A stretch of 64,000 bases of DNA, from assembly GCA_918797485.1 (NCBI GenBank), contig CAKKNE010000003.1:2790001-2854000 (forward strand), given 5' to 3'. The translations under genes were made by a program, and so were the position numbers. The notes under the pieces were generated by a model. The model searched no databases. It worked only from the letters and a program-made list of their open reading frames with translations, and was not told the origin of the DNA. The stretch comes from Pelagomonas calceolata (Eukaryota; Sar; Pelagophyceae; Pelagomonadales; Pelagomonadaceae). Positions 43,924 to 53,599 of the stretch are shown piece after piece; the first letter of the stretch is position 1, and each line of letters begins with the position of its first letter.

Positions 43924-46131
43924 TTACTGTATGAACACGACCACGCCGCCACTCGTCGGGCGCGACAGCTCGGCGCGGGACCGCGGCCCAGCGCTCCGCG
44001 GCCGCGGACCCGTGTGGCCGCCCGGCAGCGGCGACTTCCGGGCCCGCGGCCCGGTCCGCGACGGCGTCCGCTGCGGCGTGCCCCGCGCGAGGCGCGCGAC
44101 GCCGCGGACGCCGTCGGGCGTCCAGGGCTCGGGCGCGCGGCGGCCCGTCGTCGTCTCGAGCAGCCGCACGCGCGCCTGGAGGTCCGCGAGGATCTGCGCC
44201 ACCTTCGTCGACGGCCTTTTCCGCGGCGGCGTCGCGGGCACCGGCTCGGGCTCGGGCTCCTCCTCCGCGTCCGGAGCGCCCTCGGCAGACGCCTCTTCTT
44301 CGGCGTCGTCCGACGCATCTTCGGCGTCGCTCTCCGACTCGGAGGCGCTCTTCTCGGGCGTCAGGAACGGCGTCGGGGACGGGCCGAGGCGCCTCGGCGG
44401 CGCCGACGCCGGCCGCGGCACGCGCGCCGGCGGCGCCTCCTGGAGGACCTCAGGTGAGACGACGACGCGCGCCCGCCGCACGGCGTCGGCGGACTTGGGT
44501 CTGGAGATACGCTCGGGCTCCTCCTCCTCCTCCTCCTCAGAATCGTCCTCGACGACGAGCGCGTCCTCGTCGTCGTCGACGACGCGCCGCCGACGACGAC
44601 AAGCGTCCCGCGCGAGACTCACGAACTCGGGCGCGAAGGGCCGGTCCCACGTCGAATTGTTAGAAACGAGGTCGTGGAAGAAGGGCCTCCCGTCCTTCGC
44701 GTGCGACCGCACCCAATTCGGCGGCAGGTCACTCTGTAACGCGCGCCTCGCCACCCATAAGGCGTGGGTATCTGTCAAACATCTCAAACCCAAACCGCGG
44801 CAGGCCTCGACCAATTCTTCGTCCAATTCATTCGGCCAGTAGCCCTCCTCGTCGACCTGGTCGTACGCCTCCTCGGCCTCGCGCGCGACTTGTAGTACTC
44901 GTTTTCTCGCCTTCGCGGCGCGTTTCCAGGCTCCGGACTTTGTAATCCTCTTGACGAAGGCTCGCGCGTGGACGCGGCCGTCTCCATTGAGATCGTAGGC
45001 CGTCGTCAGGCGCTGGACGACGTCCGGCGCGACGCGGTCGAGTTGCAAATGGCGCAGTCCGTCGGAAAAGGCCCGCCTCGTAACGAAGCTGTCGCCAAAC
45101 AGGTCGCGCAGTTGGTGAACGGCGTGATTGGTAGGATCGCACTGCGCGTAGGATGTAACAGGAGGCGGCGGCAGTAATCTCGAGGCCGCGCCCGCGCAGA
45201 CCGTATCTTCTAAAGACGCGAAGTCCGGATCGTCGAGGAACACTGCCAAATCAGAGCACCGTAGCTCCTTTCCTCGCGCTATTGCTTTGACGAGCCCCTG
45301 CGCATCACCTAAAGTCGCCGCGATGCCCAGTGACCGGAGCCCCTCGTAGACGTCCCTAGGGTCGGCCTTCCGTCTCACTCGCCTATCAAAGAGGCGGAAG
45401 AGTTGCGAGACGGGCCGCCCGCCCCGCTTCGACAGTAACCGCGCGCGCAGCTCCCTGACCAGTTGCGACACGCGCGTGTCGACCGTCGGTTCTCGCCTTG
45501 ATGTAGGCCGCTGCGTCAGCGCCACGACGCCGCCACGTGATGCTTTCATAGTAAAACCTCCCGTCCAGGCGTGGATCGCCTCCTCGAAGCCGTCCTCGTT
45601 ATCGTCCTCGACAATACCTAAAGCCGCCTCGTCGTCGCGCTCCGGCCGCACCCAGCCTACCGAAACCTTGGCCTGGGCCGAGAGCGGCCTCGTCGCTGAA
45701 GGCTTCGGACGCCGTTGCAACGTCGCCGTGCGCGGCCTTTGCAAACGCCGCGACTGCGCCAGCTCCTGGATTCGGGTCCGGGGCGGGAATTGAGGCGCGC
45801 TCCTCCCATCCAAGCGCTTCCGACGCGTGTAGGTGTCGAGCTCCCGTCGCCTATCTCGCAGCGGCTTCGAGACGGGCTGGGGGTCGGCCGTCGCGCCGTC
45901 CGCGGGCTCGGACTCGTCCGCATCGATCAATGCTTCTTCGATCAGTTGATCGGCCTTCTTGCCGGCGGCATCGAGCAACTCCAAATCTTCGACCTGCTCG
46001 AGGCTCAGACCGATGGGCGACTGGCGCCGCTGCTTCAGGCGTCTTGTCCTTGTGACTCTGTCCGTCGGCCTTACTCTTGGTCTTTGCGCCTCTTCGATGG
46101 TGACGCGGCCGGCGCTGGCCGGGCGCGGCAT
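43924..46131 (-). CDS. EF-hand and WW-domain protein
   Basis: The protein has 735 aa from the ATG at 46129-46131 (the frame extends 5 codons to a TTG). A disordered N-terminus is followed by a calmodulin-like EF-hand part (about 240-400) with the loop DLNGDGRVHARAF, which fits a Ca2+ site. A WW domain is near 480-510 (PPNWVRSHAKDGRPFFHDLV). The C-terminus is long, acidic and Pro/Arg-rich with SxxPxR motifs. A Ca2+-regulated binding or scaffold role is likely. RPKSA/RPASA motifs near both ends resemble those of microtubule-associated proteins, a weak hint. Confidence 0.7.
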   Translation of the reverse strand: MPRPASAGRVTIEEAQRPRVRPTDRVTRTRRLKQRRQSPIGLSLEQVEDLELLDAAGKKADQLIEEALIDADESEPADGATADPQPVSKPLRDRRRELDTYTRRKRLDGRSAPQFPPRTRIQELAQSRRLQRPRTATLQRRPKPSATRPLSAQAKVSVGWVRPERDDEAALGIVEDDNEDGFEEAIHAWTGGFTMKASRGGVVALTQRPTSRREPTVDTRVSQLVRELRARLLSKRGGRPVSQLFRLFDRRVRRKADPRDVYEGLRSLGIAATLGDAQGLVKAIARGKELRCSDLAVFLDDPDFASLEDTVCAGAASRLLPPPPVTSYAQCDPTNHAVHQLRDLFGDSFVTRRAFSDGLRHLQLDRVAPDVVQRLTTAYDLNGDGRVHARAFVKRITKSGAWKRAAKARKRVLQVAREAEEAYDQVDEEGYWPNELDEELVEACRGLGLRCLTDTHALWVARRALQSDLPPNWVRSHAKDGRPFFHDLVSNNSTWDRPFAPEFVSLARDACRRRRRVVDDDEDALVVEDDSEEEEEEEPERISRPKSADAVRRARVVVSPEVLQEAPPARVPRPASAPPRRLGPSPTPFLTPEKSASESESDAEDASDDAEEEASAEGAPDAEEEPEPEPVPATPPRKRPSTKVAQILADLQARVRLLETTTGRRAPEPWTPDGVRGVARLARGTPQRTPSRTGPRARKSPLPGGHTGPRPRSAGPRSRAELSRPTSGGVVVFIQ

Positions 46132-46207
46132 TGTGTGGTGTCCCAAACGCGCTGCTGGTGGCTCCGGGGCAGCGCTTTTGGCAGCCCCGACTGCGAAACG
46201 AACGCTT

Positions 46208-46227
46208 GCTAGTGTGCTTAGCTAGCG
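46208..46227 (-). promoter_or_regulatory. Palindromic promoter element, copy 14 (short core)
   Basis: The minus strand reads CGCTAGC, TAAGCA, CACTAGC, with perfect arms and a core shortened to 6 bases. Divergent pair. Confidence 0.55.
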
Positions 46228-46352
46228 CGCCGCGGGTCAGCGCTCCGAGAGCAAAAACGGGGTGCGTAAGCAGCGAGAGAGAGAGCGAGCAAAAAAGTGC
46301 ACTCCGAACGTAATACGCAGCCCGAACGACGTCGCGGCATCAATTCCTCACC

Positions 46353-47543
46353 ATGGACGCCCCCCAGAAGCGTGCGCGCGACGAGGAGGCGGCCACGGAG
46401 CGCCCGAACAAGAGGTACAAGTGCGAGCCCTCTCTCGACACGGCTGCGAAGCAAGAGGACCTCTCGGCGCTCTCCAAGCCCGAGCTGCGCGCCCTCGTCG
46501 CGTCGGCGCGAGCCCTGGCGCGGCGCGCCGACGGGGAGATCGCGGCGCGGCACGCGTCGTTCCCGCGGTGCCTCCCGCCGCAGTTCGTCATGGCCTGGCT
46601 GCCACTCGGCGACCTGCCCTGCGCCCTGCGAGTCTCGAAGGCCTGGCACGGCGCGTCCGAGGCGCTGTTCCAGGTCGTCTTCCGGGAGAACGGGCTCGTG
46701 GACCGCGTTGGTACGTGGCGGGAGTCCGTCTTTAGCTACGCGCGCGAGATACGCTGGGCCGGGAGCCAGCCGAGCTATTATCCTTGGAAGGAGCTCAACG
46801 GTCCTGCCACGGTCACGAACCGCGAAAAGACCCTTATGTACTTCCGCGGCCGCGCGATCCGCCTCTGGCCCGGCTGCACGACGTCGTGGCGGGTACTCGT
46901 GGAGAAACCGTCGGACGGGAGCGGAACTTACATCAACGCGGTCGGCTTTGCGATCTTGGACCCCAGTAATCCCGGGAAGGTCCTCGCCGCGTACGAATGG
47001 AACGAGGACGGGCAACCGTATCCCATGGACGCCGTCCGGTGCAGGAACGCCGGCGGCTTTCCGGTGCGAGACTTAAAGATTAATTGTGGTATCCGCCCAT
47101 TCTTTCGGAGCGACGACGTGATCGAGGTTAAGGTCACTTACGAGGGCCCCCTACGCATCACGGCGACGGTCGAAGTCGACGGAGAAAGCGCTCGGAGTGG
47201 GATTGAAATGCGCGACTGTGGCAAGTCTACGATGCTCCGCGTCGAACCGTTGGAGCGCGACGGCCGGAAGGACGACGTCGCCCCCGTGCTCGGCAGGGAG
47301 GGGACCCTCGTCGTGGCGCCGTTCTGCGACCTATGCCGGGGGTCCTCCGCGTCGCTCACTTGGAGTCCTCTCGCGCACAGCAACTCTTGGCAGACGTGGC
47401 GCGAGCACAAAGAGGGAAAGAAGACCTGGTATGAGCCGCGCCTGGCTCCCCCACTTCCCCCGCGAATGGCTCAGGCTCTGGCTCAGGAAAGAGGTCCAAT
47501 AACACCGGCACGGAGAGCACGTCTCCCCAGAGCACGTCGCTAG
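46353..47543 (+). CDS. F-box-like protein, function unknown
   Basis: The 396 aa protein starts at the ATG at 46353. A basic N-terminus (nuclear-signal-like RPNKRYK) is followed at about 70-110 by LPLGDLPCALRVSKAWHGASEALF, which resembles an F-box (LP, then VSKAW). The remaining 280 residues are beta-rich without a known domain. F-box proteins recruit substrates to SCF ubiquitin ligases. The similar layout at 52236-53162 suggests a family of such proteins here. It ends 23 bp from the convergent GBP-like gene. Confidence 0.55.
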   Translation: MDAPQKRARDEEAATERPNKRYKCEPSLDTAAKQEDLSALSKPELRALVASARALARRADGEIAARHASFPRCLPPQFVMAWLPLGDLPCALRVSKAWHGASEALFQVVFRENGLVDRVGTWRESVFSYAREIRWAGSQPSYYPWKELNGPATVTNREKTLMYFRGRAIRLWPGCTTSWRVLVEKPSDGSGTYINAVGFAILDPSNPGKVLAAYEWNEDGQPYPMDAVRCRNAGGFPVRDLKINCGIRPFFRSDDVIEVKVTYEGPLRITATVEVDGESARSGIEMRDCGKSTMLRVEPLERDGRKDDVAPVLGREGTLVVAPFCDLCRGSSASLTWSPLAHSNSWQTWREHKEGKKTWYEPRLAPPLPPRMAQALAQERGPITPARRARLPRARR

Positions 47544-47566
47544 TAGGCTCCATAAGTCAACAATTT

Positions 47567-50329
47567 TTACGACCCCGACGACGACCGCCGCGCGTGCTCC
47601 TTCGCCCGCTCCCGCAGCGGCTTGGGCACACTCCTATCCCGCACCGGCGTCGCCGCGGCCCGCGCCGGGATTTGAACATTCTCCTCCTCGTTGAGCTCCT
47701 CGTCCACCAAGTTGAGGAAGGACGACGCCACGGACTCGATCTTCTCGCTGCCGACGCTGAAGAGTTTCCGCGCCGACCCGCCCGCGCGGAACGGCGAGAA
47801 GAGGCCGGGCGACGACTGCTGTTGAGCCTTCTGGGCCTTGCGCTCCGTCTGCAGCAGTTTCGCGGAATAGTAGGCTTCTCTCCGCTCCAGTCGCTGCGAC
47901 GCCTCGACCTTCGCCACCAGTGCTGCGACACAAGCTTGCGACGCGCAAGCGATCGCCGCGGCTCCTTCTAACCTAGAGCGCTCGGACGCGCCCTCCATCA
48001 TCAGACTCAGATTGCGCGCGTCGGCGTCGGCTTGAGCTTGGGCGTTGGAGCGCGTCAATTCGTCGAGGTCATCAGAAAGCTTCGCGGCGTCGGCCTCGCT
48101 TTCGTTTAGCCGTCTTCTTAACTCAGCAAGCTCCTTTTCTCGCTGCTCGATGGCGTCGCCGTGCCGCAGCGCCGCCGCCGACGCGTCGTCCTCCGATCTC
48201 TTGAGACGACCGTCCAAGTCAGCGACGCGGTTTTGCAGCTGCTCGAGCGACTGTGTGAGAGTCGCACTCATCTCGCGCTCGCTTCTCAATTCCCGCCGCG
48301 TCGCCTCGAGGGAAGCTTCCGCGTCGCCCGCTCGACTCTCGGCGTTCGCCAGGTCGTCGGTCGTCGACGCGAGCTTCTTCTGCGTCTCTTCCAAGGAGCT
48401 TTGGGTCCGCGCGACGTCGGCCTCCAAATCTTTTGCCGTGCGTTTGCTATCAGCGAGCGCGTCGTCGACTTCTCGCTTCGCGCTCCGCAGTTCATCGACG
48501 TCGCGTTCCGTTGCGGCGAGTTTCGTTGATACAGTTTCGATCTCCGTTGTTAAACGAGACCGCTCGGCCGACGCGCGCGCCTCGGCCTCGTCGAAGCGCT
48601 TCTTGGCCTCGGCGCGCTCATCGCTCTGCTCTTTCTCGAGGCGCTTTTGTAGTAACACTCGGGATGCGGCGCCCCTCCTCAGAACCTCGGCCACGGCCGG
48701 TTCTACTAACCGCGGCACCGCGGTCGTAGATAGCGCATCCACTAAACGTGCTTCCCGTCGGGGCCCGCGGAACTTTGTCGTTAGATCGTCGCAGAGCGGC
48801 TCCCATAAACCAGTGCGCGCTCTTTCCACGACTAGACCGCCGTGGGACTCGTCCTCCTCCGCGTCGGGCAGGCCGGCGAAGGCGTCCCTCTCGGCCAAAT
48901 TTCTCAGTGCCGCGTCGCAGCTGGCGTCGGAGCGCGCCTCTAAATCACGTCGCGCAGTGTCACAGAGCTTCGCGAGCTGCGCCTCCAGCGCGCTTCGCGC
49001 TTCGGCCCGATCTGAGCCGTCGCACGACCGCGTATCGAAGACTCGCAAAGCCGCGTCGCACGCGTCTCGGCAGGCCGCGTCCGCACTTAAAGCATCGGAC
49101 AACACAGGTGGTTCTGGTAACTCACCTTCTGGTATGGCCAGGTTGTCCTCAAAAGCCTCCAGCGCTTGTTGCGACGCCCGCGCGTTCAGTTCTCGAGAGG
49201 CCGCGTCCCACGCTCCTCTAATAGAGGGCGCGGCGCCGTTGTTGATCGCGTCCACATGATGTCTAGCTAACGCGGCCAAGGCGGAAGCGGAGCACGGCGC
49301 GCCTAAGACACTTTTCCCTCGGATGGTTGTCACACCTATCTCATCTCTACCATCAACAAGTGAGCTCCTCAATAACTTAAGCTTCGCCACGAACTCCTCC
49401 CTCAACTCTTCATCCTTCAACGCGTGGGCCCGTCTCAGAGATGCTTCATCTAACGCCGGTCGCACGAGTGTCGTACACGACCGCCGGCCCCGCGGGAACA
49501 ACCGCCGCAATGCTTGTCTCGTTTCGTTGCGCCGCTCGTGCCGCTTCTGGCCCGGCGTCCCGCGATCTCTTAATGCATCTTCCAAGTACTCTTGATCAGA
49601 TATGGCGACGCCGTCCCTCGTCGGCGTCAACGCGAAGTCCCGCACCAACACGAGCAAAGGTGGAAAGTGGTCCTCTACTGAACCTTCAGTAGCGATGCGC
49701 TTCGTGACCTCCGTCACCAGATGTAATCTCTCTATGGTACTATCATCAATGACGCCCACCACGTTTAAAACAAAATAAGAAGACAGTAGTAGCGCTAAAG
49801 CAAAGACCTTGGCGTCATACGTCTCGTCTTGATCTGCTGATGCGAGGCCCTCGGTGTCCATTAACAACAGAGTGGCACCGTCACTCGTCTTCAGGTCGGG
49901 CCGGTGCCACAACCACACGCCTCTGGTGCATGGTTCTGTGGTCTCGCCGACGCCGAAGCCTCCTTCACTTCCGGCCAATCTATTGAGAAAGAAGGACTTG
50001 CCCGTGCGGTACATGCCCGCTACAGAACATACAGCTACTCTCGTCTCGTTCAGGCTTTCTAGTAATTGTAAGCCCTCCTCCTCTACTCTGAGCAACGCTT
50101 CGCCGTCGTCGCCTACTTCGTTTTCGTCCTGGGTGATCAATCGGACGACGGTCGGCGTGTCGTCCCGCTTGACCTTCGCGCCCGGGAGGCGGTGCGCGGC
50201 GCCCGAGCCTTCCTCCTCGAGTGCATACGTGCCGTCTCCGTGAATCGCGGTGACGACGCCCCGGTGGACGGACTTGTCGGGCAGGCGGAAGCGCGCGCGG
50301 TCGCCCACGGCTAGTGCGGAGCCGTTCAT
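47567..50329 (-). CDS. GBP/atlastin-type GTPase with long coiled coil
   Basis: The protein has 920 aa from the ATG at 50327-50329. The frame upstream has only a GTG. Residues 7-55 form a Tudor/KOW-like strand module (DRARFRLPDKSVHRGVVTA, in parts). A large GTPase domain then shows GMYRTGKS (P-loop, 105-112), LLLMDTEGLAS (G3) and LLVLVRDFALTP (G4, RD as in GBPs). After a helical region, a long coiled coil fills about 590-840. GBPs hydrolyse GTP to GMP and act on membranes. The role in algae is unknown. No C-terminal CaaX box (ends RSSSGS). Confidence 0.85.
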   Translation of the reverse strand: MNGSALAVGDRARFRLPDKSVHRGVVTAIHGDGTYALEEEGSGAAHRLPGAKVKRDDTPTVVRLITQDENEVGDDGEALLRVEEEGLQLLESLNETRVAVCSVAGMYRTGKSFFLNRLAGSEGGFGVGETTEPCTRGVWLWHRPDLKTSDGATLLLMDTEGLASADQDETYDAKVFALALLLSSYFVLNVVGVIDDSTIERLHLVTEVTKRIATEGSVEDHFPPLLVLVRDFALTPTRDGVAISDQEYLEDALRDRGTPGQKRHERRNETRQALRRLFPRGRRSCTTLVRPALDEASLRRAHALKDEELREEFVAKLKLLRSSLVDGRDEIGVTTIRGKSVLGAPCSASALAALARHHVDAINNGAAPSIRGAWDAASRELNARASQQALEAFEDNLAIPEGELPEPPVLSDALSADAACRDACDAALRVFDTRSCDGSDRAEARSALEAQLAKLCDTARRDLEARSDASCDAALRNLAERDAFAGLPDAEEDESHGGLVVERARTGLWEPLCDDLTTKFRGPRREARLVDALSTTAVPRLVEPAVAEVLRRGAASRVLLQKRLEKEQSDERAEAKKRFDEAEARASAERSRLTTEIETVSTKLAATERDVDELRSAKREVDDALADSKRTAKDLEADVARTQSSLEETQKKLASTTDDLANAESRAGDAEASLEATRRELRSEREMSATLTQSLEQLQNRVADLDGRLKRSEDDASAAALRHGDAIEQREKELAELRRRLNESEADAAKLSDDLDELTRSNAQAQADADARNLSLMMEGASERSRLEGAAAIACASQACVAALVAKVEASQRLERREAYYSAKLLQTERKAQKAQQQSSPGLFSPFRAGGSARKLFSVGSEKIESVASSFLNLVDEELNEEENVQIPARAAATPVRDRSVPKPLRERAKEHARRSSSGS

Positions 50330-50735
50330 TTTATCGGTGCGGCGTGCCGCGTCCGCAGCGCCGCGCCGCGCCGATTTGTTTTTTGTAAATTTGCAACTGC
50401 TGTGCTGCTGAGCGTTGCTAGAGCACAGCTGGAGCTGCGCGCGCTGTCTGCGCACTGCTGGTGGGCACTTACGCTCGTGTAAAGCGCTATTGGCTCAAAC
50501 TTCCATGACTTTGCTGCGCCGCGCAATTGCAAAAATTTAATGAATTAATTGCTTTAGTGCCTTACACGCTACCTCGCCGCCGCCGCCTCCGAGCTTTGAG
50601 GGCAACGCTGGTTTAGCATACTCTCAAACGCTGTAATTGGTCCGAGGAGCTTTTCGGCAGCCAGCCGCAGTCGCCTGCCGGCTGGCAGCTTCTAGGATTC
50701 AGCACAGACCCCTCTGACAGGGACCAGCCCAAAAC
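50330..50735. other. Divergent promoter region
   Basis: This lies between the GBP-like gene and the GNAT-CPBP gene. It holds a diverged palindromic element at 50551-50572. Confidence 0.45.
50551..50572 (-). promoter_or_regulatory. Palindromic promoter element, copy 15 (diverged)
   Basis: The minus strand reads GTAGCG, TGTAAGG, CACTAAAGC. Both arms carry changes while the TGTAAGGCACTA core is kept. Confidence 0.5.
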
Positions 50736-52220
50736 ATGATCACCAGGCGACTCTTGGTGATCGCGGCCACGGCCCGAGCCCTCCACGTCACACCACCCGG
50801 GGTGAGACGACGAACGAGACTCGCAGCGGCGACCGTCTCGACAACAACAGAACGGACCCTCGCCGTCGCGTCGAACCGAGGCGATTTGAGAGCGGCGGCG
50901 GAGCTTTGTGGTGTCGCGTTTCCGCCGGCGTCGGCGGACGAGCACTTTCGGGTGCTAAGCGACCCGGCCTGCCTCGCTAATGTTTTCTTTGATGTGCGCG
51001 GGAGGGCCTCCGTCGCGCTGCTCCGCGAGGACGGCCTGTCGATCGGCTGCGCCCAGGTCGTGCCTTGTGCTGTCCGGAAGGAGGCTTCTTCCTCTTCTAT
51101 AGGTAAACCGGTGCTCTGGGTCCAGTGCCTTTGTGTGACGCCGACCTCACGCCGTACTGGAGCCGCCAGAGCATTAATGGCCTGGGCCGAGCGCGAGGCG
51201 AGCAGTGCCGCCCAGGCGTCCGGGGTATCAGATGCGGAGATCTGGCTTGCCGTCCAGGAGGCCAATAATGCGGCTCGAAGTCTCTATGAAGGCCTCGGCT
51301 TTACGAATGACGAGGGCGGTTTGCGGCTAGGCCATGCCGTCATGCGGAAGAGCGTACCAGCCGCGGCTGCCGCTGTTACAGGGGACCCGCGCGGCCCCGC
51401 GGCCTCTTTTGACTTAGTGGCGGCCGAGACGCCATCATCAGGACCTCCCTTGGACAAGGCGCTCCAGGAGGCGGCGCCCGCCGGGTTGGTCGGCGTCGTC
51501 GCTTTGCTGGGTGCCTCGGCGTTGGTCGCGCCCTTCTGCTACGGCGGCCTCGGAGAACCGGCACCCTTGGCCATGTGGAAGTCGTGGATAGGCGGACCCT
51601 TCTCAATAATCTCCGACGTCGCTCTCGGGTTGGTGGTCGCCTGCGGCGCGGAATTAGCGAGGAAAACGCTGGCGAACGACGATGCTGACGACGACCCCGT
51701 TGCTGCTTTGGAACAGAACCCGTCGCTCGCGGGCCAAAAAGCCGCTCTGTGGCGCGTCACGGGCGCGGCGACGGCGTCGCCGGCGGATGCCGTCACGGCG
51801 ATTGCGGCCTGGCAGTTGCTGGTGGCGCTGTCCGAGGAGCTTTATTACCGAGGCTTGATCCAGAACGGCGCGTACCACGCCGTCGGCGCCGCTACTGGTA
51901 GTGGTCTTGTGGGCGACGCCGTGTCTCTCCTAGGAACGTCGGCCCTCTTCGCCGTGGCGCACGCGGGCTTCGTCCAGGACGTCGAGGACGGCGAGGGCGA
52001 GATGTCGCAGTCGGAAATCATTCAAGATTGGATCGTCGACGTCGCGCCCTTCGGCGCGATGCTCGCGTTAGAATTTGCTGTGACGGGTCACAGAATAGTG
52101 GCGCCGTTGGCGACGCACACGGCCCTGAACACGTACTGGTCCGCGCTCGACGCGGCGAAATTAAGGGCTGCCCCTGATAGGGAGCGGCTCGCGGCGCTGC
52201 TGGGGGAGGCTAAGTCGTGA
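50736..52220 (+). CDS. Fusion of a GNAT acetyltransferase and a CPBP (CAAX-type) membrane protease
   Basis: The 494 aa protein starts at the ATG at 50736 with a hydrophobic leader (about 1-16) that may target the plastid. Residues about 45-210 form a GNAT domain (VTPTSRRTGAARALMAWAE, NNAARSLYEGLGF). Residues about 235-490 have several membrane helices and the three CPBP motifs: EELYYRG (EExxxR), FAVAHAGF (FxxxH) and HTALN (HxxxN). The CPBP family includes Rce1-like and plastid proteases. The two domains in one frame are uninterrupted, so this is a real fusion unless the sequence is misassembled. Function is unknown. Confidence 0.85.
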   Translation: MITRRLLVIAATARALHVTPPGVRRRTRLAAATVSTTTERTLAVASNRGDLRAAAELCGVAFPPASADEHFRVLSDPACLANVFFDVRGRASVALLREDGLSIGCAQVVPCAVRKEASSSSIGKPVLWVQCLCVTPTSRRTGAARALMAWAEREASSAAQASGVSDAEIWLAVQEANNAARSLYEGLGFTNDEGGLRLGHAVMRKSVPAAAAAVTGDPRGPAASFDLVAAETPSSGPPLDKALQEAAPAGLVGVVALLGASALVAPFCYGGLGEPAPLAMWKSWIGGPFSIISDVALGLVVACGAELARKTLANDDADDDPVAALEQNPSLAGQKAALWRVTGAATASPADAVTAIAAWQLLVALSEELYYRGLIQNGAYHAVGAATGSGLVGDAVSLLGTSALFAVAHAGFVQDVEDGEGEMSQSEIIQDWIVDVAPFGAMLALEFAVTGHRIVAPLATHTALNTYWSALDAAKLRAAPDRERLAALLGEAKS

Positions 52221-52235
52221 GTCACACAGTTATAC

Positions 52236-53162
52236 TTAGGCGTCATCAGACTCGTACCCGACCTCGACGACGCCGATGTGTGCCTCGCCGTCGTGGAAGT
52301 TGTAGATTTTCACGACTTCGAGGTCACCCGCACGGCACGGGATTAAGGTAGTAGCCAAGGGAAGCTGGCCGAGCGGGGTGACATTGACCGCGGCGGTCAT
52401 AAGCTCATCGTCGCCCTTTTCGGAAAACGATGCTGTGACCTCGTAGCAGACGCCTGGTTCAACCGTGCACAATTCTGTGCACTCGTTAGTCCATTCCCCG
52501 CTTTCATCCTGCTGGGTTGCGATCCATTTCAGCGTCCCCACGCGATCCTCTGGTTCAATTTCTTGCACATCGATGTCCTCTCCCCTATAGCAGCCGTAGA
52601 TACCGCCAATGGCCTCGCAGCCCTCGTTTCTATTTGGGTCGCGGCAAAGCCAGATGTACCCGGAAGCGCCAGACGCGGCACCGTTTGGAAATGTAACTTG
52701 AGCGCGAAAGCTTTTCACGGCTAGCGATCTGCCAGCAGAGCGAGGGAAATGGTGAAAGAGCCCGGTGTGATCTTCGTTGGTACCACGCAGGCGTAGGTGC
52801 GGCGGCGATCCTACTGTGTCTGCCCTGAGGCCCTCTCCATCGGCCCTGAGCCACCGCGCTAATCCTCCGTCCCACGTCTCGCGGAAGATATTGTGTTCCG
52901 GGCTTGCCTCGCGCAGCACGTCCAGAAATGCGTCCTGGGCCCGGTCGAGCACCTTGAGCCGCCGCGCCGCCGTAAAGAGGACTAATGGTTGCGCGGCGCG
53001 GAATGATTTTGAAATGACGGGCAGCCTCGATAGATTGGTGCCAGGTAGAAACGCGACGACGCTGTCCGCTAAATCGTTCTGTCTCCACAGCGAGACAAGC
53101 GGCGGTCGATACGGCACGCTCGCGCGCTTTGGAGCTGGAGCAGCGGCTGGATCTGTGGACAT
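52236..53162 (-). CDS. F-box-like protein with beta-rich C-terminus
   Basis: The 308 aa protein starts at the ATG at 53160-53162. Near residues 28-60 NDLADSVVAFLPGTNLSRLPVISKSF (in parts) resembles an F-box. The rest is beta-rich (GYIWLCRDPN, VCYEVTASFSEKGDD) with no known domain. It looks related in layout to 46353-47543. Function unknown. It ends 15 bp from the convergent fusion gene. Confidence 0.55.
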   Translation of the reverse strand: MSTDPAAAPAPKRASVPYRPPLVSLWRQNDLADSVVAFLPGTNLSRLPVISKSFRAAQPLVLFTAARRLKVLDRAQDAFLDVLREASPEHNIFRETWDGGLARWLRADGEGLRADTVGSPPHLRLRGTNEDHTGLFHHFPRSAGRSLAVKSFRAQVTFPNGAASGASGYIWLCRDPNRNEGCEAIGGIYGCYRGEDIDVQEIEPEDRVGTLKWIATQQDESGEWTNECTELCTVEPGVCYEVTASFSEKGDDELMTAAVNVTPLGQLPLATTLIPCRAGDLEVVKIYNFHDGEAHIGVVEVGYESDDA

Positions 53163-53386
53163 CTTGTTGCAAAAGAGCGCCGCGTTTGAGCTGGTGTTAG
53201 ATGACCCGCAGCAGGGCTACGCGGCTCCAGGCCCCATAGACGTTTTTTTCGCCTGTTCGACAAATGCGCGTCGTTTGGGCCGATATCAGCGCCCTGGCAC
53301 GAAACCCGATTTGAAAACACCAACACGCCTCACGCCATCGCCGCGCCCCCACCCCCCAACGACGTAAGACTACATACGAACGACAC

Positions 53387-53599
53387 TTACTTGACGTCCT
53401 TGCGCTGCAGCCCCGGCGGCAGCGACTGCTCGAGCTTCGCGGCCTTCTCGCCGTCCTGCACCCGTAAAGTATAAAGGTAGCGGCTGCAGCGGATCTTGAA
53501 CTTCGTCATGCCCCGCGTCGTCTTGATGGTCACGGCCTTCGCATCTCGTCGGCGCGCCTTCTGGAGGAAGTCGCGGATGTCGGTGATTTCCTTGGGCAT
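53387..53599 (-). CDS. RPL38: 60S ribosomal protein L38 (eL38)
   Basis: The 70 aa protein starts at the ATG at 53597-53599. It matches eL38 along its whole length: [20 protein letters not shown], then [15 protein letters not shown], then [20 protein letters not shown]. eL38 is part of the large ribosomal subunit. Length is the same as in other eukaryotes. No intron is seen in the coding part. It is the clearest sign that this DNA is nuclear. Confidence 0.97.
   Translation of the reverse strand: MPKEITDIRDFLQKARRRDAKAVTIKTTRGMTKFKIRCSRYLYTLRVQDGEKAAKLEQSLPPGLQRKDVK

Noticed and set aside
48045-49259. 404-codon plus-strand frame antisense to the GBP-like gene
   Set aside because: Ser/Ala/Arg-rich mirror of the coiled-coil codons; the minus-strand frame has complete GTPase motifs.
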